Below are positions 10,783 to 23,368 of a stretch of DNA of 64,000 nt, piece by piece (positions within the stretch are counted from its first letter, which is position 1; every line of letters begins with the position of its first letter). A program made the translations under genes and the position numbers. Source of the DNA: Blastomussa wellsi (lineage: Eukaryota; Cnidaria; Anthozoa; Scleractinia; Plerogyridae); assembly GCA_947652115.1 (NCBI GenBank), contig OX393566.1, positions 12,508,897 to 12,572,896 on the forward strand. The letters run 5' to 3'. A model generated the notes under the pieces. That model searched no databases and had not been told where the DNA came from. It was given only the letters and a program-made list of their open reading frames with translations.

Positions 10783-11421
10783 TTAGTTCAAATTTGCGCT
10801 GGACGCCGACAGATTTTCCCGAAGCTCTTCCCGAAGTTCGTGCCGAATCTGTTTTTTTATCGTTCCAATATTCGGCGAATCGGAAGGTTTTTCCGCGAAA
10901 TTTTCCCGCAGTCTCTCTTTGATTTCACGATATTTTTGAATTTCACGTGTTATTTGTTTGAATTCAGCGTCGGAAACATTGCCGTCATCGAGAGCTTGGG
11001 AAACGGAATTTTTGATTGAGTCGTGCTTTGCTTGAGCCAGAGCTTGAATTTTCGTATGTTTTTTGACTTTCCTTTCAAGCTTCTTGTTTACAACAGACAA
11101 GCCTGTGGAAGCAAATCCAAGGAGAGCAGCAATTCCGGCGACAGGCGCTCCAACAAAAATTCCAACGCCCGTGAGTGAAGATGCGACGGCTCCGGAAGAA
11201 AGGAATGCACTTCCAACGCCAAGAGAGACCGCGGAATAGTGGATAATTTTGCGGGCTTTCTTGTATTTTTTCAATACAAGCCTCCGATGTTCGGACTCAT
11301 CGGAGGTTTCTTTTTCAATTTTGCTGATCTCAGTAGGCCGGAAATTTTCGGTTCTTTCCAGTGGGAGAAGCTCTGGATAAATAGGTGGAGCACTCGGCTG
11401 CAAGACATTTGACGAAGACAT
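10783..11421 (-). CDS. Two-helix membrane protein of Polinton-1
   Basis: 212 residues. N-terminal proline-rich stretch (PSAPPIYPELLPLE), then a Lys/Arg-rich region, then a hydrophobic hairpin at about residues 60-110 with small residues (GSAFLSSGAVASS, GAPVAGIAALLGFAS). A long charged C-terminal helix follows. PPIY is a PPxY-type motif, known from budding domains of other viruses; its role here is only a guess. The frame is intact. A protein of similar layout is in Polinton-2 at 34432-34926, so this is a shared Polinton gene rather than cargo. A role in membrane interaction or virion entry and exit is inferred. The fold resembles SLATT-type two-helix proteins only in general layout. Confidence 0.65.
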   Translation of the reverse strand: MSSSNVLQPSAPPIYPELLPLERTENFRPTEISKIEKETSDESEHRRLVLKKYKKARKIIHYSAVSLGVGSAFLSSGAVASSLTGVGIFVGAPVAGIAALLGFASTGLSVVNKKLERKVKKHTKIQALAQAKHDSIKNSVSQALDDGNVSDAEFKQITREIQKYREIKERLRENFAEKPSDSPNIGTIKKQIRHELREELRENLSASSANLN

Positions 11422-11433
11422 GGTATAATAATT

Positions 11434-12148
11434 TTAATTTATTTCTAAAAGGAAATAAATTGGAAACCCATGAAAGTCAAACAGTTCGCCATTTTCATTT
11501 TTTACCGATATGTTTAAGCTATATACTTCTTTGGTTTTATTTGTGTCTCTCAGAACAAGTTGTTCTCCGCTCTGATATGAAACTTGTTCATAAGGCTTAC
11601 CTTTTATGACAAAGCTAGCAAGAACACTCGATCTCTTTCCGTTTAAAAGCTTCTGCTCACTGTCCACTAAATCGCAGTGAAATAAAATAAAAGTTCTCAG
11701 TTTTCACACCATCAAACACAATTTGTGTGTAAACAACATTACTGCCGTTTTTGTCAAGAAAAAATTTCAGACTGTCATTAAAACTCAATTTTGCGTTAAT
11801 TTTGTCTGTGTTTGGAGCAATGATTAGTGTTCTCCCGAATGTACCCCGCGTTGCAGAAAACAGATTATCTGGGAAACCTTCGTTGAAAAAGTTTTGGATA
11901 CTTTCTAGATCATAGTTTCCAGGGTACAAAAGAGTTTCAAGAGGTTTAAATAGAGTTTCAAGAGGCTTTAGATCTTCAATAGGCTTTCCTTTAAGTTTCC
12001 TTTCATAAAACACTTTCCCCATTTTTCTTAAGTTGTGCCACGAGTTATATAGTGAACAAGACAACAGCCGGATATAACTCGGTTTCAGAATTGGCTTGTC
12101 AAAGTAAACAGTGTGATCGTTTTCTGTTGTAACAATAGTAAGCACAAC
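11434..12148 (-). pseudogene. Minor-capsid-like protein of Polinton-1, split by BEL-1
   Basis: The reading frame runs from the BEL-1 insertion site down to 11434. Its start codon lies on the far side of BEL-1, at 46874-46876, two codons from the insertion. A frameshift near 11660 separates an N-terminal part (with DKPILKPSYIRLLS) from a C-terminal part (with HCDLVDSEQKLLNG). The C-terminal part resembles the gene at 29299-30058 in Polinton-2 (NIHCDLINDSL), and gene order next to the two-helix protein also fits. I infer a single-jelly-roll minor capsid (penton-type) protein. The family call is moderate; the homology between the two Polintons is clearer. Confidence 0.6.
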
Positions 12149-12562
12149 TGTTGGGGACAATTCGCAAGAAGTCTTTCAACGTCGTAATTGCAGAACACAA
12201 AGGAAGTCTCTGAACGCGAAGCTGTATAACACAACGATTTAATGCCAATGACGATACAATATACAACCTTCGACTCACTGATTACAGACATTTCCATCGT
12301 CTGCACCTACGGTAAAAACTGAGCAAAAACCTAAAATTAACAACACATTGTGTAAAAACAAACGCTTGTAAACCTAGTACTTACACATTCCGTGTGAAGA
12401 CGGTAGGAAAAGGTAGAAAACCGTAACAAAATAAACATCAATCGCGTCCCACGGCACGAAACAACATTTTTTGACAAACCATGTGCGATTAGTCACGTGA
12501 TCAAAATAAATCGATATCAGTTCGTATCGGTTCGTATATTAGGCCGCTAGTCGGCCTCAACA
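12149..12562 (-). repeat. BEL-1 3' LTR
   Basis: 414 bp, TGTTGGGG at the plus-strand start and ACA at the end. It carries a 10-bp duplication (around gttcgtatcg) absent from the partner at 46465-46868. A purine-rich tract with GGCGGGGTGGATG lies just upstream on the minus strand (12563-12580). Confidence 0.93.
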
Positions 12563-12611
12563 TCCACCCCGCCTTGGGGCGATCTCTAAAGCGTCCCACC
12601 TTCGTAGGTTC

Positions 12612-14157
12612 TCACATGGACTCCAGGTCATTTTCCAACAAGCAAAGTTTTTGAATAGGGCGAACGTAAACACTATCCTTAGTTTTAACTTTAACAGTTC
12701 GCACTAGGCCATCCGGTCCAGGGTACGTCTCGATGACACGTCCGAGGTTCCAATGCCCCCTTGGAGTGTTGTCGTTGACTAGCAGCACCAGCGCATTGGG
12801 TTTGACATTAGGCAACGCCTTCCGCCATTTAGCCCGAGGTTGTAAACTGGGTAGGTACTCTTTAAGCCATCTCTCCCAGAACAGGTTGGCAAGATATTGC
12901 ACCTGCCTCCACTTCTTCTTGTACATATCAGTCTTATCGAAGACTCCAGGTGGCAAGCAAATAGCCTTACGCTGCATCAGAAAGTATTGAGTTAACGACT
13001 TCTGGGTGCACACAACGGGTGGCTAGACAGGTAAAGAGGCAACACCAACGCTTTGTGGTCCCTCGGCCGTGTTTGACGTACAGGGGGCCGAAAAGGTCCA
13101 TACCAGTGTATGAGAAGGGTGGTTCATATGCCATGAGCTGTGCCTCTGGTAAAGGTGCCATCTGTTGGATCATGGGCTTAGCGAGAACTTTCTTGCACTT
13201 GACACATCGGCTAACAACAGCATGAACGAGGACGCGAATTTGGGGAATCCAGAACTCTTCCCGCAACTTGGCTGTCACATGCTCACGTCCCAAGTGGCCA
13301 ATGAAATTGTGAACATGACGAACAATCTTCTCAGCTACAGCATGGTTCCTGGGCAGAATGATTTGCCGGCCCATGGTGAATTCAGGTACTCTTTTCTGGT
13401 CACGTCCATTGACTCTCAGTACTCCATTGGCATCCAGTTCAGGATTCAGGACTGCAATTTTGCTGGACGCTCTAACGACACCATTCGACTTCAGATCCTT
13501 TATCTCCTGTGCATATGCTGAGCTCTGAACAAACTTCGCAATAGCCACAGTAGCTGCATTCAAATCATCCACAGTTAGTCTTCCGGTCTGGACCTTCTCT
13601 TTATCCTTAATGAACTGGATGAATCTTAAGAGCCATGCTACCTTACGTCTAAGACGGGTCCAATCTGAGCAGGTCGTCAACAGGGCTTGGAGGGGATCCT
13701 CTGCAGGGTCATTGATGGATTCAAATTGTGAGCCTTCTTTCTTGGCTGCAACTGGTTCAGGGGTCAGCTCCAGAGAGTGAGCATGAGTTTCTTTCTTCAG
13801 TTCCAAATCCTCACAAGTTACAGGTCTATGCTCTTGATTCGGCCAAGAATTTTCTGGTCCCCACAGAAAGTTAGGTCCACGAAGCCAATTGTGGTCAGCA
13901 GTCAGAGCAGATGGGGCCAATCCCCTTGACACATAATCTGCAGGATTTAAAGTTCCTGGCACATGATTCCAATTATGCACAAGTGAGTGCTGCTTTATCT
14001 CTTCGACTCTGTTGGCTACGAAGGTTTGAAGTCTTCGTTTCTCATTCTTTAGATAGTGCAATACTATCTCACTATCAGTCCATAAGAATGTCCTGTCAAT
14101 GTTCAGTTCTAATTCTTCTTGAAGCATTTTACATACGCGAGTTGCAAGTACAGCTGC
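12612..14157 (-). pseudogene. BEL-1 RNase H end and integrase, core deleted
   Basis: Frame 14127-12967 has the RNase H/linker (TDSEIVLHYLKN, NPADYVSRG), the integrase zinc region (H-H-C-C around GHLGREHV and CVKCKK) and the first catalytic Asp (TGMDLFGP). It then ends abruptly after CVHPEVVNS. The second frame (13013-12612) resumes only at the C-terminal end of integrase (LPPGVFDKTDMY, GRVIETYPGPDG). The central core with the second Asp and the Glu is absent when compared with the intact relative at 61977-63998. A deletion plus frameshift near 13000 has therefore inactivated it. Confidence 0.88.
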
Positions 14158-15203
14158 CTACAGTTCTAGTCTGGGAATACTAACGAACTTCACGGGTGCG
14201 TTCCTAGCCTTCCCCATGATGAAAGCACAATGAACCCGACTATCCGGGTATTCAGCACGCAGATAGGATGATACACCGTACCCAACCTCTGATGCATCTG
14301 AGAAGACATGGAGCTGCAACTTGCAGTCTTGCGGGTCACCATCTTGCAAGAAATAGGATCGAGGGATGCGCAACTGTGACAAGGATGGTAGCTGAGCCTT
14401 CCACGACCTCCACTTCCCCAAGAACTCTTCACCAAGGGGCTCGTCCCATCCGACATTAGCCTTCCAAAGCTCCTGTATCAAACATCTCGCAGCCAGTGCG
14501 ACAGGTGCAGCGAACCCCAGCGGGTCAAACAAGGAACAAACAGTGGACAAGATACCACGTTTAGTCTCAGGGCGGTCAGGATGTCTTATTTTGAAGCCAA
14601 GAGTATCATCTCCAACGAACCAAAGTATCCCAAGCGCTCTTTCGATAGGCGGATCATCCAGATCGAGATTAAGCCCTTGGTTGGACAGCTTGTTGCTTGG
14701 GACTGCCTCAAGCACTTCCTTTGAATTTGACGTAAACTTGGTCAGGTTGAAACTACCTCGGGCCAGAATATCGATCAGATCTTGGGCCAGTTGAACTGCT
14801 GACTGTTCATCATTCTCAGAAGGGAGAGCATCGTCAACGTAGAAATTTCTCTTCACAGCTGCAATAGCACTGGGGCTGAAGTCCTCAGCATTGTCGTCAG
14901 CAACTCGCCGCAAGGTGGAGTTTGCAACACAAGGGGAGGACGCCGCGCCGAATATATGTACTTGCATAACGTCAGCCGGGTCCTCATAGCTATTTGTCCA
15001 CCATAGGAACCTCAATGAATCCTGGTCTTCTTCACGAACACGAATCTGGTTGAACATCCCTTCAATGTCCGCAGCGATACCAACGGTGCCTTGGCGGAAA
15101 CAAAGGAGTACGCTGACCAAACTGTTGGTCATGTCTGGCCCGCTCAAGAGATTCTTGTTTAACGAGGTCCCTTCGTACTCAGCTGTCACATCAAACACAA
15201 TAC
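14158..15203 (-). pseudogene. BEL-1 reverse transcriptase-RNase H, 3' portion
   Basis: The frame begins right at the Polinton-2 insertion (VFDVTAEYEG) and holds RT blocks ADIEGMFNQIRV and FYVDDALPS (YVDD box near 14847), followed by the RNase H start VFSDASEVGYGVSS. It ends at an in-frame TAG (14158-14160) directly after IPRLEL, where the related frame simply continues. The 5' part of RT lies 28 kb away at 43150. It is doubly inactivated: by insertion and by the stop. Confidence 0.9.
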
Positions 15204-15544
15204 AGTAGTATAGTAGTTGGGGTTATTCAGCCATTTTTTCAGCTGAATTTTTTCAGCAGAATTTTTCAATATTTTTTTTACTGAATTTTCAGCTGAATTT
15301 TATGACTGAATTTTTTGACTGAATTTTTCTGCTGACTTTTTCAGTTTTAGTTTTTAACGATTTTTTTATAACTATATTCTACAAGCATTTATCAAGGCTG
15401 GACTCTGTTTTGTTGTCGATAAAAATGTCCGGCCCGGTCCTGAATATACTTTAAAAATTTATTTCTGATAAATAATTCATTTTTGGATATCAGATAGCTA
15501 ATTCAGAACTAAATTCTCTTTAATACTAAAGAGAATTTAGCACT
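15204..15544 (+). repeat. Polinton-2 left terminal inverted repeat
   Basis: 341 bp matching the reverse complement of 42781-43149. The outer part is a simple array of TTCAGCTGAATTTT and GACTGAATTTT units whose copy number differs between the two ends. The inner part (unique, about 200 bp) is almost identical on both sides. Confidence 0.95.
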
Positions 15545-15733
15545 AAATTCTCTTTAGTATTAAATTTAATACTAAAGAGAATTCAGTATTAGATTTCAGT
15601 GTTGGATTTCAGCTAGATAATTCAGAACTAAATTATCTTTAATACTAAAGATAATTCAGTGTTGGAATTTATGTAATTATGAAAATTATTAGAATCAGTG
15701 GAATTATTGGAAATAAGTAAATTAAAATTGGAA
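15545..15733. repeat. Repeated short hairpins inside the left repeat
   Basis: Multiple copies of CTCTTTAGTATTAAA and its complement, each able to fold (for example AAATTCTCTTTAATACTAAAGAGAATTT as two arms). It lies between the terminal repeat and the polymerase stop codon. Related units occur at the GTPase 3' end at the opposite terminus. Confidence 0.6.
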
Positions 15734-18489
15734 TTATTGTTTTATATTATAATGTCCATAGGCATAACTTGTAACACCATCTTCTAGTATGTATCTTTTA
15801 TCATCAAAACAGCTGAGTGATACTTTATTGATTTTATAACTACCGAGTTCATGGTTTTGGCTTCTGATTGTTTTCATATTATGATACATCTGTTTATTAT
15901 TGAATAGTGTTTCTTTATAGTTTTCATGTTGAATGTCTTTTTTTGATTACACTCTTTTTTATTCCTTTAGCAGTCTTTCCTCCTTTTTGGTCGTCTTTCA
16001 TATAGCTGTACATTTTTGATCGTAGACCAACGAATTCACAAATAGGGACTCCTGCAGCTTCATCTTTGAATTTACCGATTACTTTTTTATTTGTCTTATC
16101 AGAATACGGTGAGCTTTCAGGGTAGTCACTGTTATCGAATTTATGTTTATTATTCCAAAAGTCTTGGTACACATCTTTAGTTTCAATTTCATAGGTTAGA
16201 GAATCAGTGTCTCTAAATAATAGTTTAGCTTTTTCTTGGTATTTATCCTTGATATAGTTGTAGTGGAAGTCATACATTAATGTCTTGCTTAGATCTAAGA
16301 TGCACATACCTACATATGCCGGCCTGTTTAGAGTAAGTGTTTCTTTGATTTTATGTACAGCTACTAGATTGTCATTGAATATCTTACTACTAACATAAGT
16401 TGGTTTACTGGTATATTTTAATAGTTTTTTCTCATCTGTCACCAATCTTACATCTACTCGCTTTCTTAGGTTTTCCATAGTTTTCCCAAATACGCTATTA
16501 TTCATAAGTTTGAAAAAGTCTTTTTCAAAAGCATTTTTGGCATTCTTACGTTTTTCAGTATTGAAATCAATATATTGCTTTAACCAAGGAGATTGATTAA
16601 ACTCAAGCACTCGATGGACTTTTGTTATTTTCAAACCAAGATCAGTGTATAATTGGAGGTTCCTATAATGTAGCACATATTTTTCTTTGTTGTTCAAAGT
16701 TGGAATTAATTTATGTACTAAACCTGTTGATATATTGTATTTTTTCGCTATGTTTTTGCAATAATCTGATAGCATGTCTTCAGTTACTTTCACCTTTTCC
16801 GGTCCTAATGGGTAGTCATTATGAAGGTCGTGTAGTTCTTCAGGGTATTTTAGGTCGACTTCTAGTATTAAACCTTTTTTACTGTCTTCTTTATACTTGG
16901 TTAAGTCTGTTTTATCAATCTGGCTTTTTGTCATCCATCTGAATCCACCTGTTGGAAGGTATTGACTCATTGCCCAGCCATACAGATTATTGGCGTCAAG
17001 ATACATAATATACTTTGGGGGCACCTTCTTATTGTATGATTTCATGTATTTATTATTAGCTTTACCGTATCGATGGGCTATGTATGATATACCACCACGC
17101 ATACCTTTCTCAATAAATTGAAACATATCAATATCAGTCATAAGTTCTAATTGGATATCAGTCATTTTTAGCATAGCATCCCAAGACAAACCAGGAGATG
17201 TGAAATAATGACATGGATCAAGTTTGTAGTATTCTAAGCATGTTTTCCTAAAGTTTTCGAATACATCAGCTAATAGAAGGATGTCCGATTTAAGGTATAA
17301 GTCATGGTACTCACCCATGTTTTTAAGAGAGAATGTATTCCACACATTTTGGGCATGTTCATAGTCTTTATCTGATATATGTTCATCATTTAATATGCTG
17401 TAAAATTCTTCTTTGGTTGGTAGTTTTTCATTGAATTTATCGAAACTGTCCATGTAGTCATAAGGGTATACACCCTTTTAAGCCATTAATTTAAATTTAT
17501 CACCTGTGAATTTTTTAGAGGTATATTTCAATGCTTCTTTTGGTAGATTATTAACAAGATTTTCTAAACTGGAACTCATGAACTGGAAACTGTCAATAAA
17601 GGTAAGATGATTACCAAGCATGAAAGCCATATACTTTTCCATATTATTTGGAATTGCATTGATATTCATCTGTTTCTCCTCTCCTTTCTTATTTTTGTAT
17701 GTATGTTTTTTAACGATTTCACCTATCTCTTGCATTATAAAATGTGAATCATACCCACGTAGATTATGAAAGATAACAGGAATTTTTATCTCTTCTGGAT
17801 TTACTCTTAGTTTTAGATTACATTCTTGATGGGCTGAGCCTCTGTATTTACCGGTAATATGGCAATGATCTTTAACTGTTATGTCTTTCTCAGTATATTT
17901 TTTATCACAAATATGGCATTTATCCGCTTTTCGGAATTTATCATCATCTTTTGTCATTCTCAATGGTTTGTTAAAATGCTTCTTGATGATGCTTTTACAA
18001 TATTTGACTCCATCAAGCATTTTCTCCATAAATTTATACACAGCCTTTTCACCTCTATATATTGTTACAGGTTTGCTATATTTGTTGTCATAGCAACAAA
18101 CTATCTTATAGCCATATCCACAGTCTGTATGCTTCTGGAAGGCTTCAGTATATGATTTATCATTAGGGAACTTAAGCACCGACGACGAAATCCGAGGACG
18201 ACGACGACGACGACCGGAAGTCTGATTTCACGTTTTGTGTGTACTACGCATGTTCGTGTTTGTGAATGAGTCGTCCACGTTTCGACGAGGACGGCATTTT
18301 GTATGGAATTTCGTTCTCCCGAAAACGTAAGTAAAAGAGGTGTTCCTGAAGCTCTTTTCGCAAGTAGTTTATTCTAATTTGCGAAGCTTTATACTTGAAT
18401 GAGTGAAAGAATGTGACTACATCACAATGAATTGTGTTTTTTGCTCCTTTTGCAGGATAACATTGCGAGTGTTTACATTGCCAATAATA

Positions 18490-19400
18490 ATGGCCGCCGC
18501 TCTTCCTCAGGGGGAAATTGAGAAAACGTAAGCTGTGGATGGCAATACACTCTTGTTATCGCCTTATTATTGTTACCGCCTTGAAGCTGCCAAATAAATT
18601 TTTACGACAAGAGGGACTTTCTTGTTACTTGTAGTTTCTTTGTCTTTCATTTTAACAGAGGCAAGTACTTTCAGTGGACAACAGACCACGATGTAATCAT
18701 GTGCAGGGAAGTGCTTGTGAGCAAACCATACAAGTTCAAGCCTAGGACTCCTGAAAGAGGACAGTCATGGGAATCCGTAGCCCAGCAGCTGAACAGCATA
18801 CATCAGCCGAGCTTCAGAGTGACCGCTAGATCCGTTTGTGACCGGTTTACATTGCTATCGACCAAATATGCACAAAAGTTGACAATGGAAGAGAAAGCGT
18901 CGGGTATCGAAGTGGAGCAGACAGAGCTTAATAGCCTGTTAGAGGAAATATTGGAGCGAGAGAAGGAAGCCAAGAAGGATTTAGAGTCAAAAGACCGGGA
19001 CAAGAAGAGCAAGGTAGAAAAAGAAAAGGCGACAGCAGAGGAAGTCAGGAAGCGAGCACTGGAGAGAATGGCTAAACCTAAAGTTGAAGATCAGGAGAAC
19101 AAACAGAAGAAGCCAAAAGTAAGGCGAAGCACTGCTGAAGCCATTGATTACCTGAGAGAGAGATCGGACAACGAAAAAGAGTACAGGAAACAAGAGCTAG
19201 AGGTCAGGAAGAGAGAAATGGAGGTGCAGTCCGAGAAGCAAGATCAAGCTCACAAACAACAGCAGGCTATGTTTACTGCACTGATGGCACAGATGCAGAT
19301 GCAACAACAGAGCCAGCAAAGTATGCAAGCTATGCTAGCCGCGCAACAGGAGCAACAAACCAAGCTTCTGAAGGCATTCTTTGAAAACAAGAAGGAATGA
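18490..19400 (+). CDS. Myb/SANT-like DNA-binding protein of Harbinger
   Basis: Two exons by GT-AG rule: 18490-18527 and 18659-19400 (donor GTAAGC after AAAAC, acceptor TTAACAG). Joined they give about 259 codons in frame. The N-terminal part has a Trp-based helix-turn-helix pattern ([19 protein letters not shown], then SVCDRF), typical of the Myb-like partner that brings Harbinger transposase to the nucleus and element ends. The C-terminal half is a long charged coiled coil ending in a Gln/Met-rich stretch ([15 protein letters not shown]). No stops are seen. It is expressed toward the transposase gene, with about 1 kb between the two. Confidence 0.88.
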
Positions 19401-19872
19401 ACCTCTTATCTTAGTCCATATCCGTGAGTAAATTGTTATAAACAGTTGTAGTTTGTTGCCCATTTTTTGTACATGTAAGCCTGAAAACTAGCAGAGGTCT
19501 CTTTTCATAGTTTCACATTGTTACTAGTTGGCTCTGCTGGCAGTTAGACATAAGTTGTGTTATTGAACTAAATTCGAAAATGTTGCAGGTTTTGAAAAGT
19601 TAAGGCTAACAGTCCAGGCTATTTTTGATTCAAAGACTGCATTTTATTATTTATTAAGACAGTTATGGTCAACAAAGTGCTTGCACAACTCACAGTGCTG
19701 TATTTAACTTGTTTTCTCAATAAAAGTTGTTTATTCCATTTTCATATGCTGAGGGAGATGCCAATTATTCTGATTACATGTACATACTGAAAAAGTGCTT
19801 TTAAATATTTCTTATGACATTGCTCTTCATTTAGTAAATTCTTTGATGCACCTATCAATGTAAAAACTATCC

Positions 19873-19999
19873 TGGGGGGGGGGGGGGGGTGGGCATAGGT
19901 GGAGGATTTGACAGTACCGATACTTATTGTCCTGTCTTGGGGACAATTGAACAGCAAGTCTCAGCTAAGCTCAAATCCCCCACCTATGCATGCACCCCC

Positions 20000-20030
<31 letters not shown>
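19873..20030. repeat. Poly-G/poly-C bounded inverted repeat
   Basis: A run of about 17 G (19873-) followed by TGGGCATAGGTGGAGGATTTGA is mirrored by TCAAATCCCCCACCTATG and a C-run with a CA repeat near 20000-20030. It may be a tiny nested fold-back element between the two Harbinger genes. Confidence 0.6.
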
Positions 20031-20403
20031 GGATTTACATCGCTAGGTGCATTACTTTATTAAGAATTTCACAGCTGTACACTTCTTTTTTTACATCGAA
20101 TACTAAGTTCATAAGCATTTTTTTCTAATTGATATATGTCCAAGTTATTTATTTCAAACAAGACTGCCTTAGATGGAAACACTTAGAAACGAATTGCCAG
20201 CGTTCTGAGATATGTGCTTCAATGATTAGAGTGAAATTTGAAAACTACCGGTAAATGTAAAAAAGGATAAGCAAACGAAATAGAACTAGATATCACAGTT
20301 TTCTAAACAGTATAGCCCAACCTGTTCAAAAGCAGCTAATGCTGGCTTTATAGCTTACACATAGTTAAAGCTGCAGTTTTTAGTAACCTGCTCATACCAT
20401 TTC

Positions 20404-21864
20404 CTAAGCAAAATAATCTTCAAGTCTTGGTGGTGTGAGATCAAAAAAAGTGGAGGTCAGGTTTCCATACAAGCATGTCAGTGCATTTCGAAGTATCACA
20501 GAAACTACATAAATCTTTCCAACACTGTTAAGAAAGATTTTCAAATTTCTTTTAAAATCATTAAATTTAAATGAATTTACTACATCTCCAAAGAGCCACT
20601 CTACAGAAGTCCTGACAGCACTCATTCTGTGGTTGTATTCCTCCATTTGGGGAGTAAGAACACCATACTTAAAGGGTTGTTGAAGATGTATTCGTAGTGG
20701 GTAAGCTGGGTCACCATAGACACACAGGGGCTGGTCAGCTGGATTAAAAGCAAACTGCTCCAAGTCATCAAGCAACCTTGAGTCAGCAAGCATGCCAGCA
20801 TCGTGTTTTCTTCCTTCTAAAAATGGACAGATATTATATTAGATGTTAGGTAAAAAATGAATAGGAACAGCATTGAGGTGTATTTTTGACAGGGAGGAAG
20901 TGGTGGGGATGTGTAAAGTAGGGTCAGTACTTGGATGGCAGGTGATTTATTTGACTACATATTTTAAATGACTGCAGGCATGGTGGTCTAGGGATTGGGG
21001 GGGAGTTCTCGTAAGGTATTTTCGTTAAAGGAAAGGAGCATAAATTTACATGAACAAACATTTTACAGTTAACAGGATATGCTCCTTTTAGGAAATATGT
21101 TAAAAATAAGTCAAGTAAAGCTTGCACATGAGAGTTGCAAGTTCATTAAAGAAACTAAGTACACCCTAAGCATTCAAATTCGGTTATATTGGCTGTTACT
21201 TACCAACCGGGCCATACAGATTTCCTATGATACCATTTGGCAGTGCTAAGCTTTGAAACTTGAGGGCGTGTACCCGCTTATGGCCATTGTAAAGAATTCT
21301 TTGGTGTTCTCCGGGGCGTGAAATAGGTCTTACCGTCCCGTCAATGAACCCAAAGCAGTTGTCCAGTGGAGCTCCCTTGGCTGTTACAGCATTAACATAC
21401 GTTTGGAGGTTAACAGGACTAAGAATTTCATGATTCCAGTTCAGCACCTTATGTCCATGAGTATCATAAATGTAGTCAATCATGTGGTTATTAATCATAC
21501 TCAGAACTGGCACGGGTTTAGCAAACCTGTGAATCATATCTCCATATCTACACGGGTAAGACATTCGCTTCAGTAGTATGCAAAGACCTTCAATGCCGTC
21601 ACAAATGGACAGTTGATCGCAGATTATGGTGTCTGGAATCTGTAGAACGTTTGATAACTTTCGTACATCCCGTTTACAAAAACGAAACTCTGCTACACTT
21701 TCTGATTCATCGAGCGCATCAAGGTCGAAAGCTGTGTAATGATCGTATGGAAAATCCGGATCTCTCGAAGAATAAAGGTCGTAAAGCACAATAAATTCTT
21801 CATCATCGATGATACCATCGGCATGGCTTATAAGAAGAAAATTACGGACGTCCCTAAAAGCCAT
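20404..21864 (-). CDS. PIF/Harbinger DDE transposase
   Basis: Cuts and pastes the element. Two exons: 21864-21204 and 20816-20404, with a GT-AG intron at 20817-21203 (donor GTAAGT, acceptor TTTTTAG). Together they give 357 residues in one frame. Catalytic residues lie in GFIDGTVRPI (D), VYGDPAYPL (D) and SVEWLFGDV (E). The exon junction falls at LYGPV/EGRKHD, which is contiguous in the family. The size is typical and I see no stop or indel. With the Myb partner intact, this copy may still be functional. That is inferred from open frames and well-matched ends. Confidence 0.92.
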
Positions 21865-23368
21865 AAACCCGCATAAAGGCAGAAAATTTTCATTAATTAT
21901 CGCAGGTACAGAAAGTTTCGTCGTCTTTCTTGAGAACGGCTGCTTAACTTTCAGTTTTCCCGCCGAAAGCGAAACCGTCTCCCCAGTCTTTCACGGATAT
22001 GAAACGTCGTCGTCGTCCAGTTCGTCGTCGATGCTTAAGTTCCCTATTATTAGGTTGACAACCGAATATCTTTTCTGTTATAGCCTCAAAATCGGCATAG
22101 ATAACAAATGGTACTTGTTGTTGTTTATGGAAGTTGTTGAATTTTAGTATATTGTTATCCTTATCAGGCATTTTTACTGCTTGTGTTCCATTTACTTGAA
22201 TACAGTTATCTTTATGATTGTCTAGGACTCTTTCAGAGCTGAAACATTGCAGACAGTGCATACAAAAGTGCTTCCTTTCCTTGTTTTTTGTTTGGTTGAA
22301 CATAAACTTATTGAAATCTTTAATCAGTATATAATGTTTATTTTCATTTTCGGTTATCAATAATAAATTCATCTGATTGTCGTATTTTTCTTTTGACACA
22401 TAGATGGGATATGGTTGCTTTTCTTCATAACCGAATATATTTATTCTGATGTTATTCTTTTTCTCAATTTTGTTAAACTGTTTAATGGTAACTGGGAATT
22501 CAATTCCAGAGTAATCCAATTTATCAATGTATTTTTTATCAGATTTTTTAATCCGTTGAGGGTGGTTATCTTGTGGGTTTAAGTGTCTAATGTGACACCA
22601 TCTAAAGCATTCATTATCCTCATTTTTCATATTAATCAATCCCTTCGTATTGTTTCTAAGTTCTTGTGGTAGTTCAATATATGAGGATCCTTTCATTGGT
22701 TGATATTTTACAACATTAAGATAATGATTATCAACAGATTTAATAGTCCAACCAGAACCTTCAGATATCCAACCAGCTATTATGTTTAATATTTCTTGTT
22801 GTGATAATTCTAGTGAGTTATCTATTTGTTCATTGTTGATTATAGTTTTAGGTTTGCTGTTAAAGAATGCGGTTTTAAACTTAAATGGATTTAACTTTCC
22901 AAAAATTAAATTACCTTTTTTCTTTTCAATCCTTTTTTTGAATGTTACCTTAAGAGTTTCAACGAATTTCAGACCTTTTAATTGTTTGAGAATATTATTT
23001 ATATGATATCCAATACCAATTCTCGTCTCATTTAACTGTGATAATGGGTCTGTATCATTTATAATGCTTATTGTAAAAGACTTAGTATAACCCTTCAATG
23101 CTTGATTCGATTGCTTTATCTCAATTTTTGGTTTATCTTGTTTCATTATTCTCTCGTGCTCTCTTTCGAGTTTTTTTAACTGTTCCAAGTGTTGTTTATT
23201 TTTGATTTTATTTATGATTGTATCTTGCTTATGTTTATTAATAATTTCTATTCTTTGATATAATTTAACATTATCAATTACTTTTTGTTTGGTTGTTTTT
23301 TCTAACCATTTATAACCTAATTTTTTAGCGGTTTTGTAGTATCGAGTTGAGAGTAGCTTGAAAAAATA

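Larger units (their letters stand above)
18165..22045. mobile_element. PIF/Harbinger DNA transposon, apparently intact
   Basis: 3881 bp. Termini AGGGAACTTAAGCA are inverted repeats for about 26 bp with one mismatch, followed on both sides by CGACGACGA-rich sequence. The 3-bp duplication is ATT (18162-18164 and 22046-22048), and its removal restores the polymerase frame. It carries the two standard genes: a Myb/SANT-like protein (+) and a DDE transposase (-), both spliced and open. Family duplications are usually TWA, so ATT is a variation. Confidence 0.94.

Noticed and set aside
16622..16942. Hydrophobic plus-strand frame of 106 codons
   Set aside because: Antisense of DNA polymerase B; hydrophobicity is a by-product of the complementary codons.
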